A DNA stretch of 64,000 nt from Ptiloglossa arizonensis (taxonomy: Eukaryota > Arthropoda > Insecta > Hymenoptera > Colletidae), in the NCBI RefSeq assembly GCF_051014685.1, contig NW_027478532.1:124001-188000 (forward strand). Direction: 5' to 3'. Under the pieces are notes generated by a model that had not been told where the DNA came from, ran no database searches, and saw only the letters and a list, made by a program, of their open reading frames with translations. A program made the translations under genes and the position numbers. Below, in pieces: positions 12,456 through 26,150 of the stretch; position 1 is the first letter of the stretch, and every line of letters starts with the position of its first letter.

Positions 12456-15400
12456 ATAACGGCCTAGGGGAAAACTACACCTACCGTTGTAATCGGGCGA
12501 GTTTCTACTTTCAGATGCAACAGAAATTTTGCGGATTGGTCAATCCGTTCGCGAGATATGGCAGTTTGGAGTTAAGAAACGCTTGAGAAACTCAAAATTT
12601 TCGCAGTTTTAATGCTCGAAACGAGTAACAAGAACGGCATAGGGGAAAAGTACGCATACAGTTGTAATCGGGCGAGTTTCTACTTTCAGATGCAACAGAA
12701 ATTTTGCGGATTGGTCAATCCGTTCGCGAGATATGGCCGTTTGGATGTAAGAAACGCTTGAGAAACTCAAAATTTTCGCAGTTCTGATGCTCGAAACGAA
12801 TAACTGGAACGGCCTAGGGGAAAACTACACATACCGTTGTAATCGGGCGAGTTTCTACTTAAAGATGCAACAGAAATTTTGCGGATTGATCAAACCGTTC
12901 GCGAGATATGGCAGTTTGGAGGTAAGACACGCTTGAGAAACTCAAAATTTTCGCATTTCTGATGCTCGAAACGAATAACTATAACGGCCTAGGGGAAAAC
13001 TACACCTACCGTTGTAATCGGGCGAGTTTCTACTTTCAGATGCAACAGAAATTTTGCGGATTGGTCAATCCGTTCGCGAGATATGGCAGTTTGGAGGTAA
13101 GAAACGCTTGAGATACTCAAAATTTTCGCAGTTTTAATGCTCGAAACGAGTAACAAGAACGGCATAGGGGAAAAGTACGCATACAGTTGTAATCGGGCGA
13201 GTTTCTACTTTCAGATGCAACAGAAATTTTGCGGATTGGTCAATCCGTTCGCGAGATATGGCAGTGTGGATGTAAGAAACGCTTGAGAAACTCAAAATTT
13301 TCGCAGTTCTGATGCTCGAAACGAATAACTGGAACGGCCTAGGGGAAAACTACACATACCGTTGTAATCGGGCGAGTTTCTACTTTCAGATGCAACAGAA
13401 ATTTTGCGGATTGATCAATCCGTTCGCCAGAAATGGCAGTTTGGAGATAAGAAACGCTTGAGAAACTCAAAATTTTCGCAGTTCTGATGCTAGAAACGAA
13501 TGACTAGAACGGCCTAGGGGCGAAGTACGCATACAGTTGTAATCGGGCGAGTTTCTACTTTCAGATGCAACAGAAATTTTGCGGATTGGTCAATCCGTTC
13601 GCGAGATATGGCCGTTTGGATGTAAGAAACGCTTGAGAAACTCAAAATTTTCGCAGTTCTGATGCTCGAAACGAATAACTGGAACGGCCTAGGGGAAAAC
13701 TACACATACCGTTGTAATCGGGCGAGTTTCTACTTAAAGATGCAACAGAAATTTTGCGGATTGATCAAACCGTTCGCGAGATATGGCCGTTTGGATGTAA
13801 GAAACGCTTTAGACACTCAAAATTTTCGCAGTTTTATGCTCGAAACGAATAACTAGAACGGCCTAGGGGCGAAGTACGCATACCGTTGTAATCGGGCGAG
13901 TGTCTACTTTCAGATACAACAGAAATTATGCGGATTGGTCAATCCGTTCGCGAGATATGGCCGTTTGGATGTAAGAAACGCTTTAGAAACTTAAATATTT
14001 TCGCAGTTCTGATGCTCGAAACGAATAACTAGAACGGCCTAGGGGAAAACTACACCTACCGTTGTAATCGGGCGAGTTTCTACTTTCAGATGCAACAGAA
14101 ATTTTGCGGATTGGTCAATCCGTTCGCGAGATATGGCAGTTTGGAGTTAAGAAACGCTTGAGAAACTCAAAATTTTCGCAGTTTTAATGCTCGAAACGAG
14201 TAACAAGAACGGCATAGGGGAAAAGTACGCATACAGTTGTAATCGGGCGAGTTTCTACTTTCAGATGCAACAGAAATTTTGCGGATTGGTCAATCCGTTC
14301 GCGAGATATGGCCGTTTGGATGTAAGAAACGCTTGAGAAACTCAAAATTTTCGCAGTTCTGATGCTCGAAACGAATAACTGGAACGGCCTAGGGGAAAAC
14401 TACACATACCGTTGTAATCGGGCGAGTTTCTACTTAAAGATGCAACAGAAATTTTGCGGATTGATCAAACCGTTCGCGAGATATGGCAGTTTGGAGGTAA
14501 GACACGCTTGAGAAACTCAAAATTTTCGCATTTCTGATGCTCGAAACGAATAACTATAACGGCCTAGGGGAAAACTACACCTACCGTTGTAATCGGGCGA
14601 GTTTCTACTTTCAGATGCAACAGAAATTTTGCGGATTGGTCAATCCGTTCGCGAGATATGGCAGTTTGGAGGTAAGAAACGCTTGAGATACTCAAAATTT
14701 TCGCAGTTTTAATGCTCGAAACGAGTAACAAGAACGGCATAGGGGAAAAGTACGCATACAGTTGTAATCGGGCGAGTTTCTACTTTCAGATGCAACAGAA
14801 ATTTTGCGGATTGGTCAATCCGTTCGCGAGATATGGCAGTGTGGATGTAAGAAACGCTTGAGAAACTCAAAATTTTCGCAGTTCTGATGCTCGAAACGAA
14901 TAACTGGAACGGCCTAGGGGAAAACTACACATACCGTTGTAATCGGGCGAGTTTCTACTTTCAGATGCAACAGAAATTTTGCGGATTGATCAATCCGTTC
15001 GCCAGAAATGGCAGTTTGGAGATAAGAAACGCTTGAGAAACTCAAAATTTTCGCAGTTCTGATGCTAGAAACGAATGACTAGAACGGCCTAGGGGCGAAG
15101 TACGCATACCGTTGTAATCGGGCGAGTGTCTACTTTCAGATACAACAGAAATTATGCGGATTGGTCAATCCGTTCGCGAGATATGGCCGTTTGGATGTAA
15201 GAAACGCTTTAGACACTCAAAATTTTCGCAGTTTTATGCTCGAAACGAATAACTAGAACGGCCTAGGGGCGAAGTACGCATACCGTTGTAATCGGGCGAG
15301 TGTCTACTTTCAGATACAACAGAAATTATGCGGATTGGTCAATCCGTTCGCGAGATATGGCCGTTTGGATGTAAGAAACGCTTTAGAAACTTAAATATTT

Positions 15401-17050
15401 TCGCAGTTCTAATGCTCGAAACGAATAACTAGAACGGCCTAGGGGAAAAGAGCGCATACCGTTGTAATCGGGCGAGTGTCTACTTTCAGATACAACAGAA
15501 ATTATGCGGATTGGTCAATCCGTTCGCGAGATATGGCCGTTTGGATGTAAGAAACGCTTTAGAAACTTAAATATTTTCGCAGTTCTGATGCTCGAAACGA
15601 ATAACTAGAACGGCCTAGGGGAAAACTACACCTACCGTTGTAATCGGGCGAGTTTCTACTTTCAGATGCAACAGAAATTTTGCGGATTGGTCAATCCGTT
15701 CGCGAGATATGGCAGTTTGGAGTTAAGAAACGCTTGAGAAACTCAAAATTTTCGCAGTTTTAATGCTCGAAACGAGTAACAAGAACGGCATAGGGGAAAA
15801 GTACGCATACAGTTGTAATCGGGCGAGTTTCTACTTTCAGATGCAACAGAAATTTTGCGGATTGGTCAATCCGTTCGCGAGATATGGCCGTTTGGATGTA
15901 AGAAACGCTTGAGAAACTCAAAATTTTCGCAGTTCTGATGCTCGAAACGAATAACTGGAACGGCCTAGGGGAAAACTACACATACCGTTGTAATCGGGCG
16001 AGTTTCTACTTAAAGATGCAACAGAAATTTTGCGGATTGATCAAACCGTTCGCGAGATATGGCAGTTTGGAGGTAAGACACGCTTGAGAAACTCAAAATT
16101 TTCGCATTTCTGATGCTCGAAACGAATAACTATAACGGCCTAGGGGAAAACTACACCTACCGTTGTAATCGGGCGAGTTTCTACTTTCAGATGCAACAGA
16201 AATTTTGCGGATTGGTCAATCCGTTCGCGAGATATGGCAGTTTGGAGGTAAGAAACGCTTGAGATACTCAAAATTTTCGCAGTTTTAATGCTCGAAACGA
16301 GTAACAAGAACGGCATAGGGGAAAAGTACGCATACAGTTGTAATCGGGCGAGTTTCTACTTTCAGATGCAACAGAAATTTTGCGGATTGGTCAATCCGTT
16401 CGCGAGATATGGCAGTGTGGATGTAAGAAACGCTTGAGAAACTCAAAATTTTCGCAGTTCTGATGCTCGAAACGAATAACTGGAACGGCCTAGGGGAAAA
16501 CTACACATACCGTTGTAATCGGGCGAGTTTCTACTTTCAGATGCAACAGAAATTTTGCGGATTGATCAATCCGTTCGCCAGAAATGGCAGTTTGGAGATA
16601 AGAAACGCTTGAGAAACTCAAAATTTTCGCAGTTCTGATGCTAGAAACGAATGACTAGAACGGCCTAGGGGCGAAGTACGCATACCGTTGTAATCGGGCG
16701 AGTGTCTACTTTCAGATACAACAGAAATTATGCGGATTGGTCAATCCGTTCGCGAGATATGGCCGTTTGGATGTAAGAAACGCTTTAGACACTCAAAATT
16801 TTCGCAGTTTTATGCTCGAAACGAATAACTAGAACGGCCTAGGGGCGAAGTACGCATACCGTTGTAATCGGGCGCGTGTCTACTTTCAGATACAACAGAA
16901 ATTATGCGGATTGGTCAATCCGTTCGCGAGATATGGCCGTTTGGATGTAAGAAACGCTTTAGAAACTTAAATATTTTCGCAGTTCTAATGCTCGAAACGA
17001 ATAACTAGAACGGCCTAGGGGAAAAGAGCGCATACCGTTGTAATCGGGCG
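12455..17050 (+). repeat. 9-monomer HOR, period 1,575-1,576 bp, ~2.9 copies
   Basis: Rare variants mark the period. GCAGTGTGGATG lies at 13261, 14836 and 16412. GACACGCTTG followed by GCATTTCTGATG lies at 12926, 14501 and 16077. The 1-bp longer spacing in the last interval is explained by an extra CTTAAATATTTT monomer (176 bp). Copy one differs from the others over about two monomers at 13.53-13.80 kb, where a 13.8-kb AGACACTC variant sits 1,400 rather than 1,575 bp from its next copy. A 525-bp trimer duplication (12401 and 12926) precedes it. Confidence 0.9.
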
Positions 17051-17745
17051 AGTTTCTACTTTCAGATGCAACAGAAATTTTGTGGATTGGTCCATCCGTT
17101 CGCGAGATATGGCCGTTTGGATGTAAGAAACGCTTGAGAAACTCAAAATTTTCGCAGTTCTGATGCTCGAAACGAATAACTAGAACGGCCTACGGGAAAA
17201 GTGCGCATACCCTTGTAATCGGGCGAGTTTCTACTTTCGGATGCAACAGAAATTTTGTGGATTGGTCCATCCGTTCGCGAGATATGGCCGTTTGGATGTA
17301 AGAAACGCTTGAGAAACTCAAAATTTTCGCAGTTCTGATGCTCGAAACGAATGACTAGAACGGCCTAGGGGAGAAGTACGCATACCGTTGTAATCGGGCG
17401 AGTTTCTACTTTCAAATTGCAACAGAAATTATGCGGATTGGTCAATCCGTTCGCGAGATATGGCAGTTTGGAAGTAAGAAACGCTTGAGAAACTCAAAAT
17501 TTTCGCAGTTCTGATGCTCGAAACGAATAACTGGAACGGCCTAGGGGAAAACTACACATACCGTTGTAATCGGGCGAGTTTCTACTTTCAGATGCAACAG
17601 AAATTTTGTGGATTGATCGATCCGTTCGCGAGATGTGGCAGTTTGGAAGTAAGAAACGCTTGAGAAACTCAAAATTTTCGCAGTTCTGATGCTCGAAACG
17701 AATAACTAGAACGGCCTAGGGGAAAAGTACGCATACCGTTGTAAT
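17050..17745 (+). repeat. Junction monomers between the 9- and 10-monomer HORs
   Basis: Four monomers, including the GTCCATCC class, a 176-bp monomer with CAAATTGCAAC (~17413; also ~21786, ~42760, ~49060) and GATTGATCGATCC (also ~49257). The 17.3-17.8 kb order GAGAAGTACG, CAAATTGCAAC, GATTGATCGATCC, GCAATAG is repeated at 49.0-49.5 kb, a link of roughly 31.6 kb. Confidence 0.7.
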
Positions 17746-20700
17746 CGGGCGAGTTTCTACTTTCAGATGCAATAGAAATTTTGCGGATTGGTCAATCCGT
17801 TCGCGAGATATGGCAGTTTGGAGGTAAGACACGCTTGAGAAACTCAAAATTTTCGCATTTCTGATGCTCGAAACGAATAACTATAACGGCCTAGGGGAAA
17901 ACTACACCTACCGTTGAAATCGGGCGAGTTTCTACTTTCAGATGCAACAGAAATTTTGCGGATTGGTCAATCCGTTCGCGAGATATGGCAGTTTGGAGGT
18001 AAGAAACGCTTGAGAAACTCAAAATTTTCGCAGTTTTAATGCTCGAAACGAGTAACAAGAACGGCATAGGGGAAAAGTACGCATACAGTTGTAATCGGGC
18101 GAGTTTCTACTTTCAGATGCAACAGAAATTTTGCGGATTGGTCAATCCGTTCGCGAGATGTGGCAGTTTGGATGTAAGAAACGCTTGAGAAACTCAAAAT
18201 TTTCGCAGTTCTGGTGCTCGAAACGAATGACTAGAACGGCCTAGGGGAAAAGTGCGCATACCGTTGTAATCGGGCGAGTTTCTACTTTCAGATGCAACAG
18301 AAATTTTGCGGATTGATCAATCCCTTCGCGAGATATGGCAGTTTGGAGATAAGAAACGCTTTAGAAACTCAAAATTTTCGCAGCTTTATGCTCGAAACGA
18401 ATAACTAGAACGGCCCAGGGGAAAAGTGCGCATACCCTTGTAATCGGGAGAGTTTCTACTTTCAGATGCAACAGAAATTTTGCGGATTGGTCAATCCGTT
18501 CGCGAGATATGGCAGTTTGGAAGTAAGAAACGCTTGAGAAACTCAAAATTTTCGCAGTTCTGATGCTCGAAACGAATAACTGGAACGGCCTAGGGGAAAA
18601 CTACACATACCGTTGTAATCGGGCGAGTTTCTACTTTCAGATGCAACAGAAATTTTGTGGATTGGTCAATCCGTTCGCGAGATGTGGCAGTTTGGAGGTA
18701 AGAAACGCTTGAGGAACACAAAATTTTCGCAGTTCTGATGCTGGAAACAAATAACTAGAACGGCCTAGGGGAAACTTACGCATACCGATGTAATCGGGCG
18801 AGTTCCTACTTTCAGATGCAATAGAAATTTTGCGGATTGGTCGATCCGTTCGCGAGATATGGCAGTTTGGAAGTAAGAAGCGCTTGAGAAACTCAAAATT
18901 TTCGCAGTTCTGATGCTCGAAACGAATGACTAGAACGCCATAGGGGAGAAGTACGCATACCGTTGTAATCGGGCGAGTTTCTACTTTCAGATGCAACAGA
19001 AATTTTGCGGATTGATCAATCCGTTCGGGAGATATGGCAGTTTGGAGATAAGAAACGCTTGAGAAACTCAAAATTTTCGCAGTTCTGATGCTCGAAACGA
19101 ATGACTAGAACGGCCTAGGGGACAAGTACGCATACCGTTGTAATCGGGCGAGTTTCTACTTTCAGATGCAACAGAAATTATGCGGATTGGTCAATCCGTT
19201 CGCGAGATATGGCCGTTTGGATGTAAGAAACGCTTGAGAAACTCAAAATTTTCGCAGTTATGATGCTCGAAACGAATAACTAGAACGGCCTAGGGGAAAT
19301 GTGCGCATACTGTTGTAATCGGGCGGGTTTCTACTTTCAGATGCAACAGAAATTTTGCGGATTGATCAATCCGTTCGGGAGATATGGCAGTTTGGAGATA
19401 AGAAACGCTTGAGAAACTCAAAATTTTCGCAGTTCTGATGCTCGAAACGAATGACTAGAACGGCCTAGGGGACAAGTACGCATACCGTTGTAATCGGGCG
19501 AGTTTCTACTTTCAGATGCAATAGAAATTTTGCGGATTGGTCAATCCGTTCGCGAGATATGGCAGTTTGGAGGTAAGACACGCTTGAGAAACTCAAAATT
19601 TTCGCATTTCTGATGCTCGAAACGAATAACTATAACGGCCTAGGGGAAAACTACACCTACCGTTGAAATCGGGCGAGTTTCTACTTTCAGATGCAACAGA
19701 AATTTTGCGGATTGGTCAATCCGTTCGCGAGATATGGCAGTTTGGAGGTAAGAAACGCTTGAGAAACTCAAAATTTTCGCAGTTTTAATGCTCGAAACGA
19801 GTAACAAGAACGGCATAGGGGAAAAGTACGCATACAGTTGTAATCGGGCGAGTTTCTACTTTCAGATGCAACAGAAATTTTGCGGATTGGTCAATCCGTT
19901 CGCGAGATGTGGCAGTTTGGATGTAAGAAACGCTTGAGAAACTCAAAATTTTCGCAGTTCTGGTGCTCGAAACGAATGACTAGAACGGCCTAGGGGAAAA
20001 GTGCGCATACCGTTGTAATCGGGCGAGTTTCTACTTTCAGATGCAACAGAAATTTTGCGGATTGATCAATCCCTTCGCGAGATATGGCAGTTTGGAGATA
20101 AGAAACGCTTTAGAAACTCAAAATTTTCGCAGCTTTATGCTCGAAACGAATAACTAGAACGGCCCAGGGGAAAAGTGCGCATACCCTTGTAATCGGGAGA
20201 GTTTCTACTTTCAGATGCAACAGAAATTTTGCGGATTGGTCAATCCGTTCGCGAGATATGGCAGTTTGGAAGTAAGAAACGCTTGAGAAACTCAAAATTT
20301 TCGCAGTTCTGATGCTCGAAACGAATAACTGGAACGGCCTAGGGGAAAACTACACATACCGTTGTAATCGGGCGAGTTTCTACTTTCAGATGCAACAGAA
20401 ATTTTGTGGATTGGTCAATCCGTTCGCGAGATGTGGCAGTTTGGAGGTAAGAAACGCTTGAGGAACACAAAATTTTCGCAGTTCTGATGCTGGAAACAAA
20501 TAACTAGAACGGCCTAGGGGAAACTTACGCATACCGATGTAATCGGGCGAGTTCCTACTTTCAGATGCAATAGAAATTTTGCGGATTGGTCGATCCGTTC
20601 GCGAGATATGGCAGTTTGGAAGTAAGAAGCGCTTGAGAAACTCAAAATTTTCGCAGTTCTGATGCTCGAAACGAATGACTAGAACGCCATAGGGGAGAAG

Positions 20701-21111
20701 TACGCATACCGTTGTAATCGGGCGAGTTTCTACTTTCAGATGCAACAGAAATTTTGCGGATTGATCAATCCGTTCGGGAGATATGGCAGTTTGGAGATAA
20801 GAAACGCTTGAGAAACTCAAAATTTTCGCAGTTCTGATGCTCGAAACGAATGACTAGAACGGCCTAGGGGACAAGTACGCATACCGTTGTAATCGGGCGA
20901 GTTTCTACTTTCAGATGCAACAGAAATTATGCGGATTGGTCAATCCGTTCGCGAGATATGGCCGTTTGGATGTAAGAAACGCTTGAGAAACTCAAAATTT
21001 TCGCAGTTATGATGCTCGAAACGAATAACTAGAACGGCCTAGGGGAAATGTGCGCATACTGTTGTAATCGGGCGGGTTTCTACTTTCAGATGCAACAGAA
21101 ATTTTGCGGAT
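17745..21111 (+). repeat. 10-monomer tandem duplication, period 1,749 bp
   Basis: Bases ~17745-19362 recur at ~19494-21111. Markers include GACACGCTTG at 17828 and 19577, CAATCCCTTCGCG near 18318 and 20067, GAGGAACACAAAATT near 18711 and 20460, and GCGGGTTTC near 19323 and 21072. The intervening 19363-19493 is a partial monomer pair of the TTCGGGAGA/GACAAGTACG class copied from ~19010-19130. The inner GAGGAACACAAAA block reappears near 50.7 and 54.9 kb. Confidence 0.92.
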
Positions 21112-24100
21112 TGGTCAATCCGTTCGCGAGATATGGCAGTTTGGATGTAAGAAACGCTTGAGAAACTCAAAATTTTCGCAGTTCTGATGCTCGAAATGAA
21201 TAACTGGAACGGCCTAGGGGAAAAGTACGCATACCATTGTAATCGGGCGAGTTTCTACTTTCAGATGCAACAGAAATTTTGCGGATTTGTCAATCCGTTC
21301 GCGAGATATGGCATTTTGGAGGTAAGAAACGCTTGAGAAACTCAAAATTTTCGCAGTTCTGATGCTCGACACGAATAACTAGAACGGCCTAGGGGCAAAG
21401 TGTGAATACCGTTGTAATCGGGCGAGTTTCTACTTTCAGATGCAACAGAAATTTTGCGGATTGGTCGATCCGTTCGCGAGATGTGGCAGTTTGGAAGAAA
21501 GAAACGCTTGAGAAACTCAAAATTTTCGCAGTTCTGATGCTCGAAACGAATAACTAGAACGGCCCAGGGGAAAAGTGCGCATACCGTTGTAATCGGGCGA
21601 GTTTCTACTTTCAGATACAACAGAAATTTTGCGGATTGGTCAATCCGTTCGCGAGACATGGCAGTTTGGAGGTAAGAAACGCTTGAGAAACTCAAAATTT
21701 TCGCAGTTCTGATGCTCGAAACGAATGACTAGAACGGCCTAGGGGAGAAGTACGCATACCGTTGTAATCGGGCGAGTTTCTACTTTCAAACTGCAACAGA
21801 AATTATGCGGATTGGTCAATCCGTTCGCGAGATATGGCAGTTTGGAAGTAAGAAACGCTTGAGAAACTCAAAATTTTCGCAGTTCTGATGCTCGAAACGA
21901 ATAACTGGAACGGCCTAGGGGAAAACTACACATACCGTTGTAATCGGGCGAGTTTCTACTTTCAGATGCAACAGAAATTTTGCGGATTGGTCAATCCGTT
22001 CGCGAGATATGGCAGTTTGGAGGTAAGAAACGCTTGAGAAACTCAAAATTTTCGCATTTCTGATGCTCGAAACGAGTAACAGGAGCGGCCTAGGGGAAAA
22101 GTACGCATACCGTTGTAATCGGGCGAGTTTCTACTTTCAGATACAACAGAAATTTTGCGGATCGGTCAATCCGTTCGCGAGATCTGGCAGTTTTGACGTA
22201 AGAAACGCTTGAGAAACTCAAAATTTTCGCAGTTCTGATGCTCGAAATGAATAACTGGAACGGCCTAGGGGAAAACTACACATACCGTTGTAATCGGGCG
22301 AGTTTCTACTTTCACATGCAACAGAAATTTTGCGGATTGATCAACCCGTTCGCGAGATATGGCAGTTTGGAGATAAGAAACGCTTGAGAAACTCAAAATT
22401 TTCGCATTTCTGATGCTCGAAACGAGTAACTAGAACGGCCTAGGGGAAAAGTGCGCATACCGTTGTAATCGGGCGAGTTTCTACTTTCAGAAGCAACAGA
22501 AATTTTGCGGATTTGTCAATCCGTTCGCGAGATATGGCATTTTGGATGTAAGAAACGCTTGAGAAACTCAAAATTTTCGCAGTTCTGATGCTCGACACGA
22601 ATAACTAGAACGGCCTAGGGGCAAAGTGCGCATACCGTTGTAATCGGGCGAGTTTCTACTTTCAGATGCAACAGAAATTTTGCGGATTGGTCGATCCGTT
22701 CGCGAGATGTGGCAGTTTGGAAGTAAGAAACGCTTGAGAAACTCAAAATTTTCGCAGTTCTGATGCTCGAAACGAATAACTAGAACGGCCCAGGGGAAAA
22801 GTGCGCATACCGTTGTAATCGGGCGAGTTTCTACTTTCGGATGCAACAGAAATTTTGCGGATTGATCAATCTGTTCGCGACATATTGCAGTTTGGAGGTA
22901 AGAAACGCTTGAGAAACTCAAAATTTTCGCAGTTCTGGTGCTCGAAACGAATAACTAGAACGGCCTAGGGGAAAACTACACCTACCGTTGTAATCGGGCG
23001 AGTTTCTACTTTCAGATGCAACAGAAATTTTGCGGATTGATCAATCCGTTCGCGAGATATGGCAGTTTGGAGATAAGAAACGCTTGAGAAACTCAAAATT
23101 TTCGCAGTTCTGATGCTCGAAACGAGTAACTAGAACGGCCTAGGGGAAAAGTACGCATACCGTTGTAATCGGGCGAGTTTCTACTTTCAGATGCAACAGA
23201 AACTTTGCGGATTGGTCAAACCGTTCGCAAGATATGGCAGTTTGGAGGTAAGAAACGCTTGAGAAACTCAAAATTTTCGCAGTTCTGGTGCTCGAAACGA
23301 ATAACTGGAACGGTCTAGGGGAAAACTACACATACCGTTGTAATCAGGCGAGTTTCTACTTTCAAATGCAACAGAAATTTTGCGGATTGGTCAATCCGTT
23401 CGCGAGATATGGCAGTTTGGAGGTAAGAAACGCTTGAGAAACTCAAAATTTTCGCATTTCTGATGCTCGAAACGAGTAACAGGAGCGGCCTAGGGGAAAA
23501 GTACGCATACCGTTGTAATCGGGCGAGTTTCTACTTTCAGATACAACAGAAATTTTGCGGATCGGTCAATCCGTTCGCGAGATCTGGCAGTTTTGACGTA
23601 AGAAACGCTTGAGAAACTCAAAATTTTCGCAGTTCTGATGCTCGAAATGAATAACTGGAACGGCCTAGGGGAAAACTACACATACCGTTGTAATCGGGCG
23701 AGTTTCTACTTTCACATGCAACAGAAATTTTGCGGATTGATCAACCCGTTCGCGAGATATGGCAGTTTGGAGATAAGAAACGCTTGAGAAACTCAAAATT
23801 TTCGCATTTCTGATGCTCGAAACGAGTAACTAGAACGGCCTAGGGGAAAAGTACGCATACCGTTGTAATCGGGCGAGTTTCTACTTTCAGATGCAACAGA
23901 AACTTTGCGGATTGGTCAATCCGTTCGCGAGATATGGCAGTTTCGAGGTAAGAAACGCTTGAGAAACTCAAAATTTTCGCAGCTTTATGCTCGAAACGAA
24001 TAACTAGAACGGCCCAGGGGAAAAGTGCGCATACCGTTGTAATCGGGCGAGTTTCTACTTTCAAATGCAACAGGAAGTTTGCGGATTGGTCAATCCGTTC

Positions 24101-24645
24101 GCGAGATATGGCAGTTTGGAGGTAAGAAACGCTTGAGAAACTCAAAATTTTCGCAGTTCTGATGCTCGAAACGGATAACTAGAACGGCCCAGGGGAAAAG
24201 TGCGCATACCGTTGTAATCGGGCGAGTTTCTACTTTCAAATGCAACAGAAATTTTGCGGATTGATCAATCCGTTCGCGAGATATGGCAGTTTGGAGATAA
24301 GAAACGCTTTAGAAACTCAAAATTTTCGCAGTTTTATGCTCGAAACGAATAACTAGAACGGCCCAGGGGAAAAATGCGCATACCGTAGTAATCGGGCGAG
24401 TTTCTACTTTCAAATGCAACAGAAATTTTGCGGATTGGTCAATCCGTTCGCGAGATATGGCAGTTTGGAGGTAAGAAACGCTTGAGAAACTCAAAATTTT
24501 CGCAGTTCTGATGCACGAAACGAATAACTAGAACGGCCCAGGGGAAAAATGCGCATACCGTTGTAATCGGGCGAGTTTCTACTTTCAAATGCAACAGAAA
24601 TTTTGCGGATTGGTCAATCCGTTCGCGAGATATGGCAGTTTCGAG
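21112..24645 (+). repeat. Mosaic block with 7- and 8-monomer internal repeats
   Basis: Monomers of several classes alternate. A segment beginning GCATTTCTGATG with GTAACAGGAGCGG occurs at ~22057 and ~23457 (1,400 bp, 8 monomers). The CTCGACACG and GATTGGTCGATCC pair occurs at ~21365 and ~22591 (1,226 bp, 7 monomers). Bases 22862-23457 match 2061-2656. Bases ~24160-24430 match ~9120-9390 at 15,042 bp, including the rare CCGTAGTAATCGG at 24383 and 9341. No gene is present. Confidence 0.8.
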
Positions 24646-26150
24646 GTAAGAAACGCTTGAGAAACTCAAAATTTTCGCAGTTCTGATGCTCGAAACGAAT
24701 AACTGGAACGGTCTAGGGGAAAACTACACATACCGTTGTAATCGGGCGAGTTTCTACTTTCAGATGCAACAGAAATTTGCGGATTGATCAATCCGTTCGC
24801 GAGATATGGCAGTTTGGAGATAAGAAACGCTTGAGAAACTCAAAATTTTCGCTGCTTTATGCTCGAAACGAAAAACTAGAACAGCCCAGGGGAAAAGTGC
24901 GCATACCGTTGTAATCGGGCGAGTTTCTAATTTCAAATGCAACAGGAATTTTGCGGATTGATCAATCCTTTCGCGAGATATGGCAGTTTGGAGATAAGAA
25001 ACGCTCTAGAAACTCAAAATTTTCGCAGCTTTATGCACGAAACGAATAACTAGAACGGCCCTGGGGAAAAGTGCGCATACCGTTGTAATCGGGCGAGTTT
25101 CTACTTTCAAATGCAACAGAAATTTTGCGGATTGGTCAATCCGTTCGCGAGATATGTCAGTTTGGATGTAAGAAACGCTTGAGAAACTCAAAATTTTCGC
25201 AGTTCTGGTGCTCGAAACGAATAACTGGAACGTTCTAGGGGAAAACTACACATACCGTTGTAATCGGGCGAGTTTCTACTTTCAGATGCAACAGAAATTT
25301 GCGGATTGATCAATCCGTTCGCGAGATATGGCAGTTTGGAGATAAGAAACGCTTGAGAAACTCAAAATTTTCGCAGCTTTATGCTCGAAACGAATAACTA
25401 GAACAGCCCAGGGGAAAAGTGCGCATACCGTTGTAATCGGGCGAGTTTCTAATTTCAAATGCAACAGGAATTTTGCGGATTGATCAATCCTTTCGCGAGA
25501 TATGGCAGTTTGGAGATAAGAAACGCTCTAGAAACTCAAAATTTTCGCAGCTTTATGCTCGAAACGAATAACTAGAACGGCCCTGGGGAAAAGTGCGCAT
25601 ACCGTTGTAATCGGGCGAGTTTCTACTTTCAAATGCAACAGAAATTTTGCGGATTGGTCAATCCGTTCGCGAGATATGTCAGTTTGGATGTAAGAAACGC
25701 TTGAGAAACTCAAAATTTTCGCAGTTCTGGTGCTCGAAACGAATAACTGGAACGTTCTAGGGGAAAACTACACATACCGTTGTAATCGGGCGAGTTTCTA
25801 CTTTCAGATGCAACAGAAATTTGCGGATTGATCAATCCGTTCGCGAGATATGGCAGTTTGGAGATAAGAAACGCTTGAGAAACTCAAAATTTTCGCAGCT
25901 TTATGCTCGAAACGAATAACTAGAACAGCCCAGGGGAAAAGTGCGCATACCGTTGTAATCGGGCGAGTTTCTAATTTCAAATGCAACAGGAATTTTGCGG
26001 ATTGATCAATCCTTTCGCGAGATATGGCAGTTTGGAGATAAGAAACGCTCTAGAAACTCAAAATTTTCGCAGCTTTATGCTCGAAACGAATAACTAGAAC
26101 GGCACTGGGGAAAAGTGCGCATACCGTTGTAATCGGGCGAGTTTCTACTT
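24645..26150 (+). repeat. 522-bp trimer array, 3 units (copy 1)
   Basis: Each trimer has three 174-bp monomers. Type X has GGTCTAGGGG or GTTCTAGGGG and GAAATTTGCGG (one T lost). Type Y has CAGCTTTATGC, CAGCCCAGG and GAGTTTCTAATTTC. Type Z has CTCTAGAAACTC, CAGCTTTATGC and GGCCCTGGGG. The first trimer carries private changes (GCTGCTTTATG, GAAAAACTAG, ATGCACGAAACG) that recur in the first trimer of the other copies. The last Z unit has GGCACTGGGG and switches into the tail at TTAAAG. Confidence 0.95.

Noticed and set aside
18637..19071. Minus-strand open frame of 144 codons, repeated at 20386, 50631 and (extended to 159 codons) 54831
   Set aside because: It reads straight through satellite monomers. 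Since 175 is not a multiple of 3, the three frames of one monomer are concatenated. The peptide has no family resemblance I recognise, and its copies follow the HOR structure.
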